A DNA stretch of 64,000 nt from Enterococcus sp. MMGLQ5-1. Its GTDB lineage: Bacteria; Bacillota; Bacilli; Lactobacillales; Streptococcaceae. The stretch covers positions 124,001 through 188,000 of the forward strand of contig NZ_JABJXU010000004.1 in the NCBI RefSeq assembly GCF_013155265.1, given 5' to 3'. Shown piece by piece: positions 1 to 9,880 of the stretch. The first letter of the stretch is position 1. Each line of letters starts with the position of its first letter. The translations under genes and the position numbers were made by a program. The notes beneath the pieces were generated by a model that made no database searches, had not been told where the DNA came from, and saw only the letters and a program-made list of their open reading frames with translations.

Positions 1-203
1 TCAAGGTTTTTTAAAGTTGTAATAATTATCAAAAATTTTTTTGAGATTCACTAATTGATACTATGCCAATAATAATTATTTAATATTATAAAGAATTATC
101 GGACAATTTTGAGTATTTTGTTGACAATTAATTTAACAATTTATAGTTTTATGAAGTATTTTCACTGATAAATTTTATTCTTTTTTGAAAGTAATAATAT
201 AAA

Positions 204-234
204 AAAACAACTGATGATTTTGTCAGTTGTTTTT
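204..234. terminator. Hairpin with A/T tails, possible bidirectional terminator
   Basis: An 11-bp inverted repeat (AAAACAACTGA / TCAGTTGTTTT) with a short loop is flanked by an A run on the left and T run on the right, so it could end transcripts from either side. The gene it serves on the left lies outside the window. Bases 1-203 hold no ORF or other structure that I can recognise. Confidence 0.5.
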
Positions 235-243
235 AAGTTATAG

Positions 244-406
244 TTTGCTATTAATTATTGTCGTGCTTTTTATGAAATTTTTGGTGAGTATCATATTGTT
301 GAAGTGAATGGTAAAGAAAGATTAACTGCTATTGAAAATCAATAGAGAAATGTTTAGAAAATGGTGTGATGAAAATTTAGCAGAAGCATTTAGAGAGATT
401 AAATGA
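244..406 (+). pseudogene. Degraded coding remnant, identity unknown
   Basis: Bases 244-344 read as an open stretch ending ...EVNGKERLTAIENQ and stop. Shifting frame, the next 60 bases read as ...MFRKWCDENLAEAF... and stop at 404-406. Two abutting open stretches in different frames with ordinary amino-acid composition suggest the 3' end of a gene broken by a frameshift. It has no start or ribosome site and I cannot name the family. It may equally be chance. Confidence 0.25.
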
Positions 407-459
407 CATCTAGTCTTTGTTCGTTTTTTGTTCGTTTTCATTTAAAAACTTATCTTTTT

Positions 460-491
460 TTAAAATAAAAAACGCCTATAAATAAGCGTTT
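460..491 (-). terminator. Terminator of the tRNA-Thr gene
   Basis: On the minus strand AAACGC and GCGTTT form a stem followed at once by a T-rich run (complement of AAAATAAAAA, 461-470). It lies just downstream of the tRNA transcribed in the same direction, with no gene between. Confidence 0.6.
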
Positions 492-525
492 GTGGAATCT
501 TTTTTAAGTTTATTTCGTGGATTTA

Positions 526-599
526 AGCCACTTGCCGGGCTCGAACCGGCGACCCCCACCTTACCATGGTGGTGCTCTACCTAACTGAGCTAAAGCGGC
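526..599 (-). tRNA. tRNA-Thr (anticodon GGT)
   Basis: The minus strand folds as a complete cloverleaf of 74 nt. The acceptor stem GCCGCTT pairs with AAGTGGC with one G-U pair. The D arm is TAGCTCAGTTAGGTAGAGC, the anticodon stem CCACC/GGTGG encloses loop ATGGTAA giving anticodon GGT, and the T arm is CCGGTTCGAGCCCGG. The discriminator is T and CCA is not encoded. It reads Thr ACC/ACT codons. It stands alone with its own promoter and terminator. Confidence 0.95.
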
Positions 600-609
600 G
601 TACTATATA

Positions 610-638
610 AATTTAATAAAAAAACTGGTAGCTGTCAA
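610..638 (-). promoter_or_regulatory. Promoter of tRNA-Thr
   Basis: On the minus strand a perfect -35 TTGACA (633-638) is followed after 17 bp by TAAATT (610-615) as -10. Transcription would start only a few bases before the tRNA 5' end, as expected for a tRNA transcript. Confidence 0.65.
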
Positions 639-753
639 TATAATTTTGATGCTTTTTTATTTTTCAGCCATTTATCGCAAAAATTAGACCACTTAACTCA
701 GAAAGCTTTATTTTGATTTTAAAGCGGCTATGATAAGGGTGAGGTGAGAGAGA

Positions 754-1650
754 ATGGCAATTATTGAAACAAGACAGTTAACCAAAAAATATGGTGAACA
801 GCTTGCAGTTAATCAGCTTAATATTCAAATAAAATCAGGTAGTTTAACTGCCTATTTAGGTACAAATGGCGCTGGTAAATCGACAACAATTAGGATGTTA
901 ACAGGAACACTCCAACCAACTTCTGGCGAAATTCTTTATAATGGTAAGTTGAATCATTCATCCATCAAAATTGGTGTGGTCTTTCAAAATAGTGTCTTGG
1001 ATGATGAATTGACCGTAATGGAAAATTTATTGCTCCGTGCTGAAATGTACCATCACGTTGACCAAAAACGCTTAGATGAATTAATCACAAAAATCGGAAT
1101 TAATGAATATGCACAAAAGAAATATGGTCGCTTATCAGGGGGGATGCGGCGTAAGGTTGATATTGCAAGAGCATTGATTCATCAGCCTGAAATCTTATTT
1201 TTAGATGAACCAACTACTGGTCTTGATCTGCAATCGCGAAAAGAAATATGGCAGTTACTGAACGCTCTAAAGGAATCGGAAAATATTGGTATTTTACTCA
1301 CAACGCATTATTTAGAAGAGGCTGAATATGCGGATAGTGTTTATATTTTGGAAAATGGGCAGCTACTTGAAGCAGGAACTGCGGAAAGCTTAAAGCGGAA
1401 GTATAGTACGCCAATGGTTTGGTTAAAGGTTAAAGATAAGACTAATTTAAAATTAAGCATTGATCAAAAGCAAATTGTGGGTGAGGACGATCGTGGAATT
1501 TGTATTAATGTAAAAAATATAATAGAAATGTTTGATTTATTTGAAGCAGAGCGCCATAACATTATTGATTTTACTTATCAGCCTATCGGCATGAATGAGG
1601 TTTTTTTAAAGGTAACGGGAAGGAATTTTAATCATGATAGCAATCGTTAA
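754..1650 (+). CDS. ABC transporter ATP-binding protein (DrrA/NatA type)
   Basis: Cytoplasmic ATPase of 298 aa that should power export through the permease encoded next. Walker A GTNGAGKST is at residues 36-44, the signature LSGGM at 127-131, Walker B ILFLDE at 147-152 and the switch histidine H185 in LTTHYLEEAE. The ~80-residue C-terminal extension after the nucleotide-binding domain is typical of the DrrA/CcmA subfamily. The start ATG follows a purine-rich GAGGTGAGAGAG site. It overlaps the permease gene by 17 bp, so the two are translationally coupled. The substrate is unknown; antibiotics, bacteriocins or lipids are usual for the family. The downstream LytTR/DUF3021 genes suggest a stress- or peptide-regulated export system. 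Confidence 0.9.
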   Translation: MAIIETRQLTKKYGEQLAVNQLNIQIKSGSLTAYLGTNGAGKSTTIRMLTGTLQPTSGEILYNGKLNHSSIKIGVVFQNSVLDDELTVMENLLLRAEMYHHVDQKRLDELITKIGINEYAQKKYGRLSGGMRRKVDIARALIHQPEILFLDEPTTGLDLQSRKEIWQLLNALKESENIGILLTTHYLEEAEYADSVYILENGQLLEAGTAESLKRKYSTPMVWLKVKDKTNLKLSIDQKQIVGEDDRGICINVKNIIEMFDLFEAERHNIIDFTYQPIGMNEVFLKVTGRNFNHDSNR

Positions 1651-2488
1651 ACGTAATTGTAAAATTTATTTTAATAATCGGACGAATGTATTATTTTCAT
1701 TGCTTGGCTCATTGATTGTTTTTGCACTTTATGTGCTTTTTTTAAGAGAAAATACGATTTCTCAAGTTGAACAGCTGAAAAATGGTGCTCTGTTAATTGA
1801 TATGTGGCTGCTTGGTGGCATTTTGGCAGTAACCGCCCTGACGACCTCTCTTTCGACTTTAGGTCAAATGATTCGTGATAAGGCACAAAACAAATTTATG
1901 GATTTTTCGATTACCGACACCGCTCCTTTTTCATTATTGGCAGGCTATTTTTTCAGTGCTGTTATTATTTCAGTGCTAATGCAGCTTGTTGTTTTCATAG
2001 TTTGCTTGGCGTATTTTGCCAAGCAGGAAGCATTGCTACTGTCTATAGATTTAATTATTAAGACATTTATTTTAATAATTCTAAGTGCATTAACAGCCAC
2101 CTCTTTTAATTTAGTTCTTTTATCATTTGTTAAAAGTGAAGAAACTTTAAAAACGTTAGGTAGTATCTTTGGTGCTTTGTCCGGTTTTTTGTGTACGGCC
2201 TATGTTCCAGTTGGTAATTTTAGTGGTGCAGCTTTAACTATAATTAAGATTTTTCCAATGTCATACGCCTCATCAAGCTTTCGCCGAACATTGATGACAC
2301 CAATTTTGAGTGATTTCTCTGTAGCACAAAGCGAAGCGTTAAAGAAAAGCTTGGGCGTGGGCTATCTTTGGCATAATCAGCTTTCAGGCGCTCATTTTGA
2401 ACTATTTTTCTTAGGGTTGACGATTTTGGTTTCTTTAGTCATTATAGGGATATTAAGTCGTAAGATTTTACAGGTAACCTTAGCATAG
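1634..2488 (+). CDS. ABC-2 type transporter permease
   Basis: A 284-aa membrane protein with about six hydrophobic segments (near residues 18-38, 52-72, 104-126, 140-162, 175-195 and 255-278), the layout of ABC-2 permeases that pair with DrrA-type ATPases. It is the partner of the preceding gene, overlaps it by 17 bp, and has a GGGAAGGA ribosome site inside that gene's end. Together they would form a homodimeric-ATPase exporter in the cytoplasmic membrane. I see no disruption, and nothing in the sequence indicates the cargo. Confidence 0.85.
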   Translation: MIAIVKRNCKIYFNNRTNVLFSLLGSLIVFALYVLFLRENTISQVEQLKNGALLIDMWLLGGILAVTALTTSLSTLGQMIRDKAQNKFMDFSITDTAPFSLLAGYFFSAVIISVLMQLVVFIVCLAYFAKQEALLLSIDLIIKTFILIILSALTATSFNLVLLSFVKSEETLKTLGSIFGALSGFLCTAYVPVGNFSGAALTIIKIFPMSYASSSFRRTLMTPILSDFSVAQSEALKKSLGVGYLWHNQLSGAHFELFFLGLTILVSLVIIGILSRKILQVTLA

Positions 2489-2513
2489 TTTATTTTTAGA
2501 GGGAGCGCTTGAC

Positions 2514-2966
2514 TTGAAAATATTCTTCAAAGAAAAAAATAATTTGGCTGAAATTCAGGTGACGATTGAAGCGAAAGAAAAAAATGTTGCAGTCGGTCAT
2601 TTGATGGATTATCTAGCAGACTATAACCAAACGCTTGGCATTTATATTATTCAAATGGGTGGGAGAATTTATAAATTTCCTAAAAATGATATTATTTGGT
2701 GTGAGGTTTTTGGAGATTATACAACAATCCACCTAGCTAACGAGAAATATGTTTTCCGTAAGACCTTAAGTCAGCTTGAAATAGAATTACCAGAGCGCCA
2801 ATTTGTTCGAGTTTCGAGAAGCACGTTAGTGAATATGGATTATATTATGAAAATAGAAAGTAGCTTCTCAGGAAATATGCAAGCCATCTTAAAGACAAAT
2901 ACTGCGGTTCAGATTAGTCGCAAGTATTGGAAAAATATTAAGCAGAGGATTTTAGCCGATGAATAA
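2514..2966 (+). CDS. LytTR-family DNA-binding transcriptional regulator
   Basis: A 150-aa protein whose residues ~45-148 match the LytTR DNA-binding domain (a central stretch FVRVSRSTLVNMDYI is characteristic). No receiver domain precedes it, so it is a one-component LytTR regulator and not a classical response regulator. Translation starts with TTG, 10 bases after a GAGGGAG site; no ATG fits better. It overlaps the DUF3021 gene by 8 bp. In streptococci, paired LytTR regulator and membrane-inhibitor genes (HdrRM, BrsRM) control bacteriocin and competence genes. By analogy this regulator probably controls the whole four-gene operon and is held in check by the membrane partner; that is inference. 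Confidence 0.88.
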   Translation: MKIFFKEKNNLAEIQVTIEAKEKNVAVGHLMDYLADYNQTLGIYIIQMGGRIYKFPKNDIIWCEVFGDYTTIHLANEKYVFRKTLSQLEIELPERQFVRVSRSTLVNMDYIMKIESSFSGNMQAILKTNTAVQISRKYWKNIKQRILADE

Positions 2967-3357
2967 AATAACCAAATGGATTCAACCGATGATAACTGGC
3001 TTTGGTTTTGGTAGCTTTTTTCTCCTAGCTGTCGTTTTAGGGCAAGAAAATAGTTATCTGATTACGCGCTTTGATTTTTTGACCGTTTTATTTGCGAGTG
3101 CCTTATTTGGCCTATATTCAAAAGTATTTAAGTCCGAAAAAATAAGCTATTTACTAGCATTTGGTATTCATTTTATCTTAACCTTTATTACAGCTACAAT
3201 CATGATTGCTTTAATAATGGATATTGACAGCTGGCTGATTTTTCTACATTTTTTATTAATTTTTGTGATTATTTATGCAGTGGTTTGGCTGGTTTTGCTT
3301 TTATTTGATAGGCGTGAAATTAAGCAGGTCAATCGTAAATTAAAAAGTCGGCATTGA
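2959..3357 (+). CDS. DUF3021-family membrane protein
   Basis: A 132-aa protein with four predicted membrane helices (about residues 10-30, 37-57, 65-87 and 93-117) and a basic C-terminal tail, matching the DUF3021 family that almost always sits beside a LytTR regulator. The known role in related pairs is a membrane-bound antagonist of the regulator. The start overlaps the LytTR gene end, implying coupled synthesis. It closes the operon begun at 754. Confidence 0.82.
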   Translation: MNKITKWIQPMITGFGFGSFFLLAVVLGQENSYLITRFDFLTVLFASALFGLYSKVFKSEKISYLLAFGIHFILTFITATIMIALIMDIDSWLIFLHFLLIFVIIYAVVWLVLLLFDRREIKQVNRKLKSRH

Positions 3358-3392
3358 CATTTTAAGAAAAGATGAGGCAACAATAGCAATTT

Positions 3393-3420
3393 AAAAGTTA
3401 ACTTCGTTATTTTAACTTTT
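3393..3420 (+). terminator. Probable terminator after the DUF3021 gene
   Basis: AAAAGTTAA (3393-3401) pairs with TTAACTTTT (3412-3420), followed by more T. The stem is AT-rich and therefore weak, but the position just after the operon fits. Confidence 0.4.
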
Positions 3421-3622
3421 TGAAAATTGTTATATGTTGTTTTGTCTTTTTTATTATTTTTATGATTAACCATTTGCCAATAACAGCATTTCAGCAGTTA
3501 TTAATTAAATGCTATACTAATACAATAGTAGTTTGTTCTTTTGTTGTAATAAATTTAAGTTCAGTATATTACTATTCGTAATTATTAAACATAAAATAGT
3601 TTTATCTATGGAGGATAACTTA

Positions 3623-5668
3623 ATGAAAAAATTAGTAATCGCAGAAAAACCCTCCGTTGCTAAAGATTTAGCAAGAGTTCTCGGTGCCAAGCAAGCGTCA
3701 AAATATTATTTTGAGGGCGATGATTATATTATTACATGGGCACTAGGGCACCTATTAACCTTAAGAATGCCTGAAGATTTAGATAAAAGCTGGCAGAAAT
3801 GGGAGATGAATCCATTACCGATGCTACCATCAAAAATTGGGATTAAGCCGTTACCCAAAACGCGTGGTCAGCTCAAGGCAATCGGTGAATTAGCAAAGCG
3901 TAAGGATATTAGTGGCATTGTTATCGCAACCGATGCTGGACGCGAAGGAGAGCTAGTCGCTCGCTGGATTATTGAGTGGATTCGTTTTAATAAAAAAATA
4001 GAAAGGCTTTGGATTTCTTCACAGACTGATCGAGCAATTAAGGCAGGGTTTGCTAAGCTAGAGCCTGCTCAAAATTATCAACGCTTATATGATTCTGCGT
4101 TGGCCCGTAGTCAGGCTGACTGGTACATTGGACTGAATGTGACACGTGCATTAACAGTTAAATATAATGATAGTTTATCTGCTGGACGTGTCCAAACACC
4201 AACTTTGCAGCTTGTCCGCCAAAAAGAAGCAAAGATTGCCTCCTTTCGTGCACAAACCTTTTACGAGCCTAAATTAATTGTTCAGGGTAAGGAAGGTAAA
4301 TATCAAGGCAATCCATTTAAGTCACAAGTAGAAGTCGAAAGCTTAATTAAGCAAATCACTGAAAAAGGTCAGGTTGAAATTAGTGAAACACAGCTCAAAA
4401 CGGAATCCGCACCATTGCCTTATGATTTGACTGAGCTACAGCGTGTAGCCAATGAAAAATATGGCTTTTCAGCTAAAAAAACCTTATCGCTTGTTCAAAC
4501 ATTATATGAGTTTCATAAAATTGTTTCTTACCCTAGAACGGATAGTAAGTATTTACCAAGTGATTTGCGAGCTGAGCTGAAGGAACATTTGTTGGCGTTA
4601 CGCCAAGTGATTGATCTTCGTGAAATTATTAAAAGCGGTGCAAAGGTGATTCAACAAGCAGTTTTTAATGATAGTAAGGTTAGTGACCATTACGCATTGA
4701 TTCCAACAGAAAAAGCTCCGAATTTAGCCAAGCTTAGCAATGATGAGCATAAAATCTACTTCTTAATTGTGAACCGTTTTGTTGGTTTATTTTTACCAAA
4801 ATTTAAAAAAGAGGTACAAAAAATAACGGTTACTTTTCCAGAGGCTACTTTTATCTTTCATCAAGAAAAAATTCTCGAAGCGGGCTTTAAACAAGAGCAG
4901 CAGATTGAGAAAAGTATTGATTGGCATCAAATTAAGCAAATTGCGCCACAGTTTTCAATTAAGCAAACGACCACAACCCCACCAAATCCCTTATCTGAAG
5001 GTAAGCTATTACAGCAAATGGAAAAATATGGGCTTGGTACGCCTGCGACACGAGCTGAAATTATTGAAAAGATTATTTCAAGTGGTTATGTTGATCGAAA
5101 TAAATTTTTAACGACAACGCCAAAGGGTAGACAGCTATTGGATTTAGTGAATCCAGATTTGAAAACACCAGAAACAACTGCCAAATGGGAGATTCGCCTT
5201 GAAAGAATTGCCCAAGGCAAAGAAAAGCCTGAGCAATTTGTTACTGATATCAAGGCTAAAGCGACAGCGCTGATTGCCGAAATTAAATCAAGCGATATTG
5301 AATACAAGGATTTCTCGCTCACAACCAAAATTTGTCCTAAATGTGGTGCTAATTTAAAGGAAAAGGCGACCAAAAATGGTAAATTACTTATCTGTAGTAA
5401 TTTAGAATGTGATTATAAGCGCCAAGCAGAAGCTAAGATTAGTAATCATCGTTGCCCACAGTGCCATCGGAAAATGCTGATTATTGATGGTAGTAATGGT
5501 AAATATTTTAAATGTAAATATGATGGTACAACTGAAAAGCTGACTGGTGGGAAGGCTGGATCAAAAAAGGTAGATAAGCGAGAAACACAAAAAATTATGA
5601 AAAAATTAGAAAAGGCTGCAGAATTAGAAAGTCCATTGGCAGCAGCGTTAAAAAATCTGAAAATTTAG
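3623..5668 (+). CDS. topB: DNA topoisomerase III (type IA)
   Basis: A 681-aa enzyme that cuts one DNA strand and passes the other, used to decatenate replication and recombination intermediates. The TOPRIM domain begins at KKLVIAEKPSVA (residues 2-13) and carries the DAGREGELVAR acidic motif. The catalytic tyrosine is Y303 in VSYPRTDSKYLP. The C-terminus has two zinc-ribbon-like cysteine clusters (CPKCG...CSNLEC and CPQC...KCKYDG), the second partly degenerate. The start is ATG 3623, 7 bases after GGAGGA. An in-frame ATG-free extension back to 3533 lacks a ribosome site and is hydrophobic, so it was rejected. It is full length and intact. Confidence 0.95.
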   Translation: MKKLVIAEKPSVAKDLARVLGAKQASKYYFEGDDYIITWALGHLLTLRMPEDLDKSWQKWEMNPLPMLPSKIGIKPLPKTRGQLKAIGELAKRKDISGIVIATDAGREGELVARWIIEWIRFNKKIERLWISSQTDRAIKAGFAKLEPAQNYQRLYDSALARSQADWYIGLNVTRALTVKYNDSLSAGRVQTPTLQLVRQKEAKIASFRAQTFYEPKLIVQGKEGKYQGNPFKSQVEVESLIKQITEKGQVEISETQLKTESAPLPYDLTELQRVANEKYGFSAKKTLSLVQTLYEFHKIVSYPRTDSKYLPSDLRAELKEHLLALRQVIDLREIIKSGAKVIQQAVFNDSKVSDHYALIPTEKAPNLAKLSNDEHKIYFLIVNRFVGLFLPKFKKEVQKITVTFPEATFIFHQEKILEAGFKQEQQIEKSIDWHQIKQIAPQFSIKQTTTTPPNPLSEGKLLQQMEKYGLGTPATRAEIIEKIISSGYVDRNKFLTTTPKGRQLLDLVNPDLKTPETTAKWEIRLERIAQGKEKPEQFVTDIKAKATALIAEIKSSDIEYKDFSLTTKICPKCGANLKEKATKNGKLLICSNLECDYKRQAEAKISNHRCPQCHRKMLIIDGSNGKYFKCKYDGTTEKLTGGKAGSKKVDKRETQKIMKKLEKAAELESPLAAALKNLKI

Positions 5669-5682
5669 CTAAATCTAGTATC

Positions 5683-6067
5683 GAGTGCTTGACAATGCTC
5701 TTTCGATTCAATCATTTTTTGCGATAAGTCAACTAAATGATTAAGTGGAGTCTAAAGGTTTATCCTTCAGCGTAGCGTATCAATTTCTTGAGTGATTTGT
5801 ACTTGTGAAACAAGTAATGCGAAAGCATTCTGTTTATGAATTTAAAAGACAAATTACGAAACAAAACGACTAAAATCACAAGTTTCTTTATCTCAAAAAT
5901 GATTGCCTACCGTTCACTAAGGTGCTAAATGTACTCGCTCGTGATTTTGTAAAAAATCGTAAACATCAATACATTTACTTTGGCGCACTTCGCCAAAGTT
6001 GATGTTGTAGATTTTTCAAAAATCACAGTACATTTAGCCCGTTTCGAGCATGTCAGAGCAAGCACTC
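5683..6067. repeat. Large nested palindromic element between topB and metG
   Basis: A gene-free stretch (5669-6195) is dominated by nested inverted repeats. The outer ends are GAGTGCTTG (5683-5691) and CAAGCACTC (6059-6067). Inside, GCTAAATGTAC (5924-5934) pairs with GTACATTTAGC (6028-6038), GTGATTTT (5941-5948) with AAAATCAC (6019-6026), and ACTTTGGCG (5977-5985) with CGCCAAAGT (5991-5999) around a 5-base loop. Two small hairpins, ACTTG-TGAAA-CAAGT and AATGC-GAAA-GCATT, lie at 5801-5829. It has no ORF. It could be a non-autonomous mobile element or a structured metG leader; the T-box consensus is absent. Confidence 0.6.
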
Positions 6068-6168
6068 TCAACTTTTTAAATAGATTAATCATGGTTTACT
6101 AATGTATCTCAAGCTTGATTATGTTATGATTATGAGTGGATATTTTCTTATTTCAGAGTTTGAAATAG

Positions 6169-8184
<2,016 letters not shown>

Positions 8185-8202
8185 TTTAACAAAATTATTC
8201 GT

Positions 8203-8230
8203 AAGGCTGGCAAAATGCCAGCCTTATTTT
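8203..8230 (+). terminator. Rho-independent terminator of metG
   Basis: A perfect 10-bp stem AAGGCTGGCA / TGCCAGCCTT with a 3-base loop, followed by ATTTTA, lies 19 bases after the metG stop. Confidence 0.9.
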
Positions 8231-8267
8231 AAATTAAAAAGGATGGAATAAGATCAGGAGGCTTACA

Positions 8268-8510
8268 ATGACATTTGAATCAGTTTTACCAATGCTAAAG
8301 GCAGGTAAAAGGGCTGTTAGAACACAAGGCTGGGGTGGTGCAGAAAATTTTATTGCGATTTATGACTCGATCACACTAGAGAATGGGGAAAGGCTTAAAG
8401 TAACACCATATTTCTTGATTAATGTTTCTGGCGAGGGTGAAGGCTATTCAATGTGGTCGCCAACGCCTTGCGATGTCTTGGCAGATGATTGGATAATTGT
8501 GACCGATTAA
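8268..8510 (+). CDS. DUF2829 family protein (Tad2-like fold family)
   Basis: An 80-aa soluble protein matching DUF2829: N-terminal FESVLPMLKAGKRAVR, a central GGAENFIAIYDS, and the C-terminal SMWSPTPCDVLADDWIIV. A good AGGAGG precedes the ATG. The phage anti-defence protein Tad2, which sequesters the cyclic-ADP-ribose-type signal of Thoeris immunity, belongs to this family, but many chromosomal members have no assigned role. Here it is a single gene between metG and a dehydrogenase, with no phage genes nearby. The family call is firm; the function is not known. Confidence 0.8.
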   Translation: MTFESVLPMLKAGKRAVRTQGWGGAENFIAIYDSITLENGERLKVTPYFLINVSGEGEGYSMWSPTPCDVLADDWIIVTD

Positions 8511-8653
8511 ATTTAGGTATGGATACGCTCATTTTTTGTATTTAATAAGGCTTTAATAGGAGCATTTTTAGTGAACCAATGTGACGGAATAAATATTGAT
8601 ATCTGCAATGAGCGCTGACCAATGATACTTTTTTAAAGGTCAAAGGAGAGACG

Positions 8654-9382
8654 ATGGCTATTTGGAATTTTAAAAATAAACGGGTTCTAGTTACTGGCTG
8701 TAGCAGCGGTATTGGCTTAGCACAGGCAAAGGCTTTTCTGGATCAAGGAGCGATAGTCTATGGTATTGATATTCAGGTCTGCCCGCTTGCCGAATCAGAA
8801 GCCTTTAAATTTTATCAGCTGGATATTCTTGATAGTCAGCAGCTTGAAAGAGTAATTGATAACTTTGATTCAATTGATATTTTACTTAATACGGCAGGTA
8901 TATTGGATGATTATCAACCAATACTGATGACCAGTCAATTGGCTTTTGAAAAGGTTATGGCGACCAATCTTACGAGTATGTTTATGGTTACTCGCCAAGT
9001 CTTACCCAAAATGCTAGCTCAAAAATCAGGCACGATTATCAATATGTGTTCGATTGCTGGCTTAGTTGCTGGTGGTGGTGGTATTGCTTATACAACCAGC
9101 AAGCACGCGGTTGCTGGATTTACTAAGCAGCTTGCCTTAGACTATGCTAAGGATAATTTAAAGGTTAATGCAATTGCCCCTGGAGCGATAAAAACACCAA
9201 TGAATGCTAGGGATTTTTCTGGAGCTGGTGAGATGGCACAGTGGGTTGCCGGTGAAACACCTGTTAACCGCTGGGGAACCGCTGAGGAGGTCGCTAATTT
9301 AAGCTTATTTTTGGCGAGTGAGAGCTCTGACTATATCCAAGGCGCAATTATGCCAATTGATGGCGGCTGGACTTTAAAATAG
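8654..9382 (+). CDS. Short-chain dehydrogenase/reductase (FabG-like)
   Basis: A 242-aa classical SDR oxidoreductase. The NAD(P) glycine motif TGCSSGIG is at residues 14-21, the structural NTAG motif at 79-82, and the catalytic set N105, S133, Y146 and K150 is complete. A closing PIDGGWT motif at 234-240 is typical of FabG-type enzymes. Acidic D39 after the second strand suggests preference for NAD(H). The substrate cannot be read from the sequence; a 3-oxoacyl-ACP or small keto-compound reductase is usual. The gene stands alone, 143 bp after the DUF2829 gene, with AAAGGAGAG before its ATG. Confidence 0.85.
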   Translation: MAIWNFKNKRVLVTGCSSGIGLAQAKAFLDQGAIVYGIDIQVCPLAESEAFKFYQLDILDSQQLERVIDNFDSIDILLNTAGILDDYQPILMTSQLAFEKVMATNLTSMFMVTRQVLPKMLAQKSGTIINMCSIAGLVAGGGGIAYTTSKHAVAGFTKQLALDYAKDNLKVNAIAPGAIKTPMNARDFSGAGEMAQWVAGETPVNRWGTAEEVANLSLFLASESSDYIQGAIMPIDGGWTLK

Positions 9383-9422
9383 CTTTTTTGCTAATTTTTT
9401 ATGATTGGGTTATTAGTAATTT

Positions 9423-9451
9423 TTTAGAGATAATTAAACATATGTTATAAT
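9423..9451 (+). promoter_or_regulatory. Extended -10 promoter of the ymcA-mutS operon
   Basis: A perfect TATAAT (9446-9451) is preceded by a TG dinucleotide one base upstream (9443-9444), the extended -10 form. A weak -35-like TTTAGA lies 17 bp further upstream. Confidence 0.6.
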
Positions 9452-9472
9452 TATTAAAAAACTTGAGGAATA

Positions 9473-9844
9473 ATGATGGATATAATAGATCAAGAGGTTG
9501 CTGAAAAGCTTAAACAGTTGACGGATTATTTGACTGAGCTTGACTTAGTGAAAAATTATCGTGCAATCGAATATAAAATAAATCAGAACAGACAGATTCA
9601 GCAATGGACTGAGGATTTAGAACGTGCACAAAAGGATGCAGTGCTTTATCAGCGAATTGATAAAAAAGCGGCTGCTCAGCTTGCTAATCAACAGGCAGAT
9701 GCGTTAAATGATAAGATTAATCAGCATCCCTTGGTAATTGCATATCGTCAAGAATTAAAGAACGTTGATGATTTGCTACATTACTTAACGCATCGAATCG
9801 AAGATGAAGTCAATCAATCACTGGAAGATAATAATTTTAAATAA
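9473..9844 (+). CDS. ymcA: YmcA/RicA family protein (Com_YlbF domain)
   Basis: A 123-aa almost entirely helical protein of the YlbF/YmcA family. In Bacillus subtilis YmcA (RicA) forms a complex with YlbF and YaaT that affects RNA processing by RNase Y and development, and ymcA lies just upstream of mutS there as here. This synteny is the main reason for preferring YmcA over YlbF. Two ATG codons occur in tandem; the second (9476) is better spaced from GAGG. It is separated from mutS by 36 bp and probably co-transcribed with it. Confidence 0.75.
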   Translation: MMDIIDQEVAEKLKQLTDYLTELDLVKNYRAIEYKINQNRQIQQWTEDLERAQKDAVLYQRIDKKAAAQLANQQADALNDKINQHPLVIAYRQELKNVDDLLHYLTHRIEDEVNQSLEDNNFK

Positions 9845-9880
9845 TTATTAATAAGATACTTTTATTATAGGAGATAAAAA

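Noticed and set aside
3533-3622. N-terminal extension of topB
   Set aside because: The added 30 residues are hydrophobic and precede the GGAGGA site; the family start MKKLVIAEKPSV fits ATG 3623.
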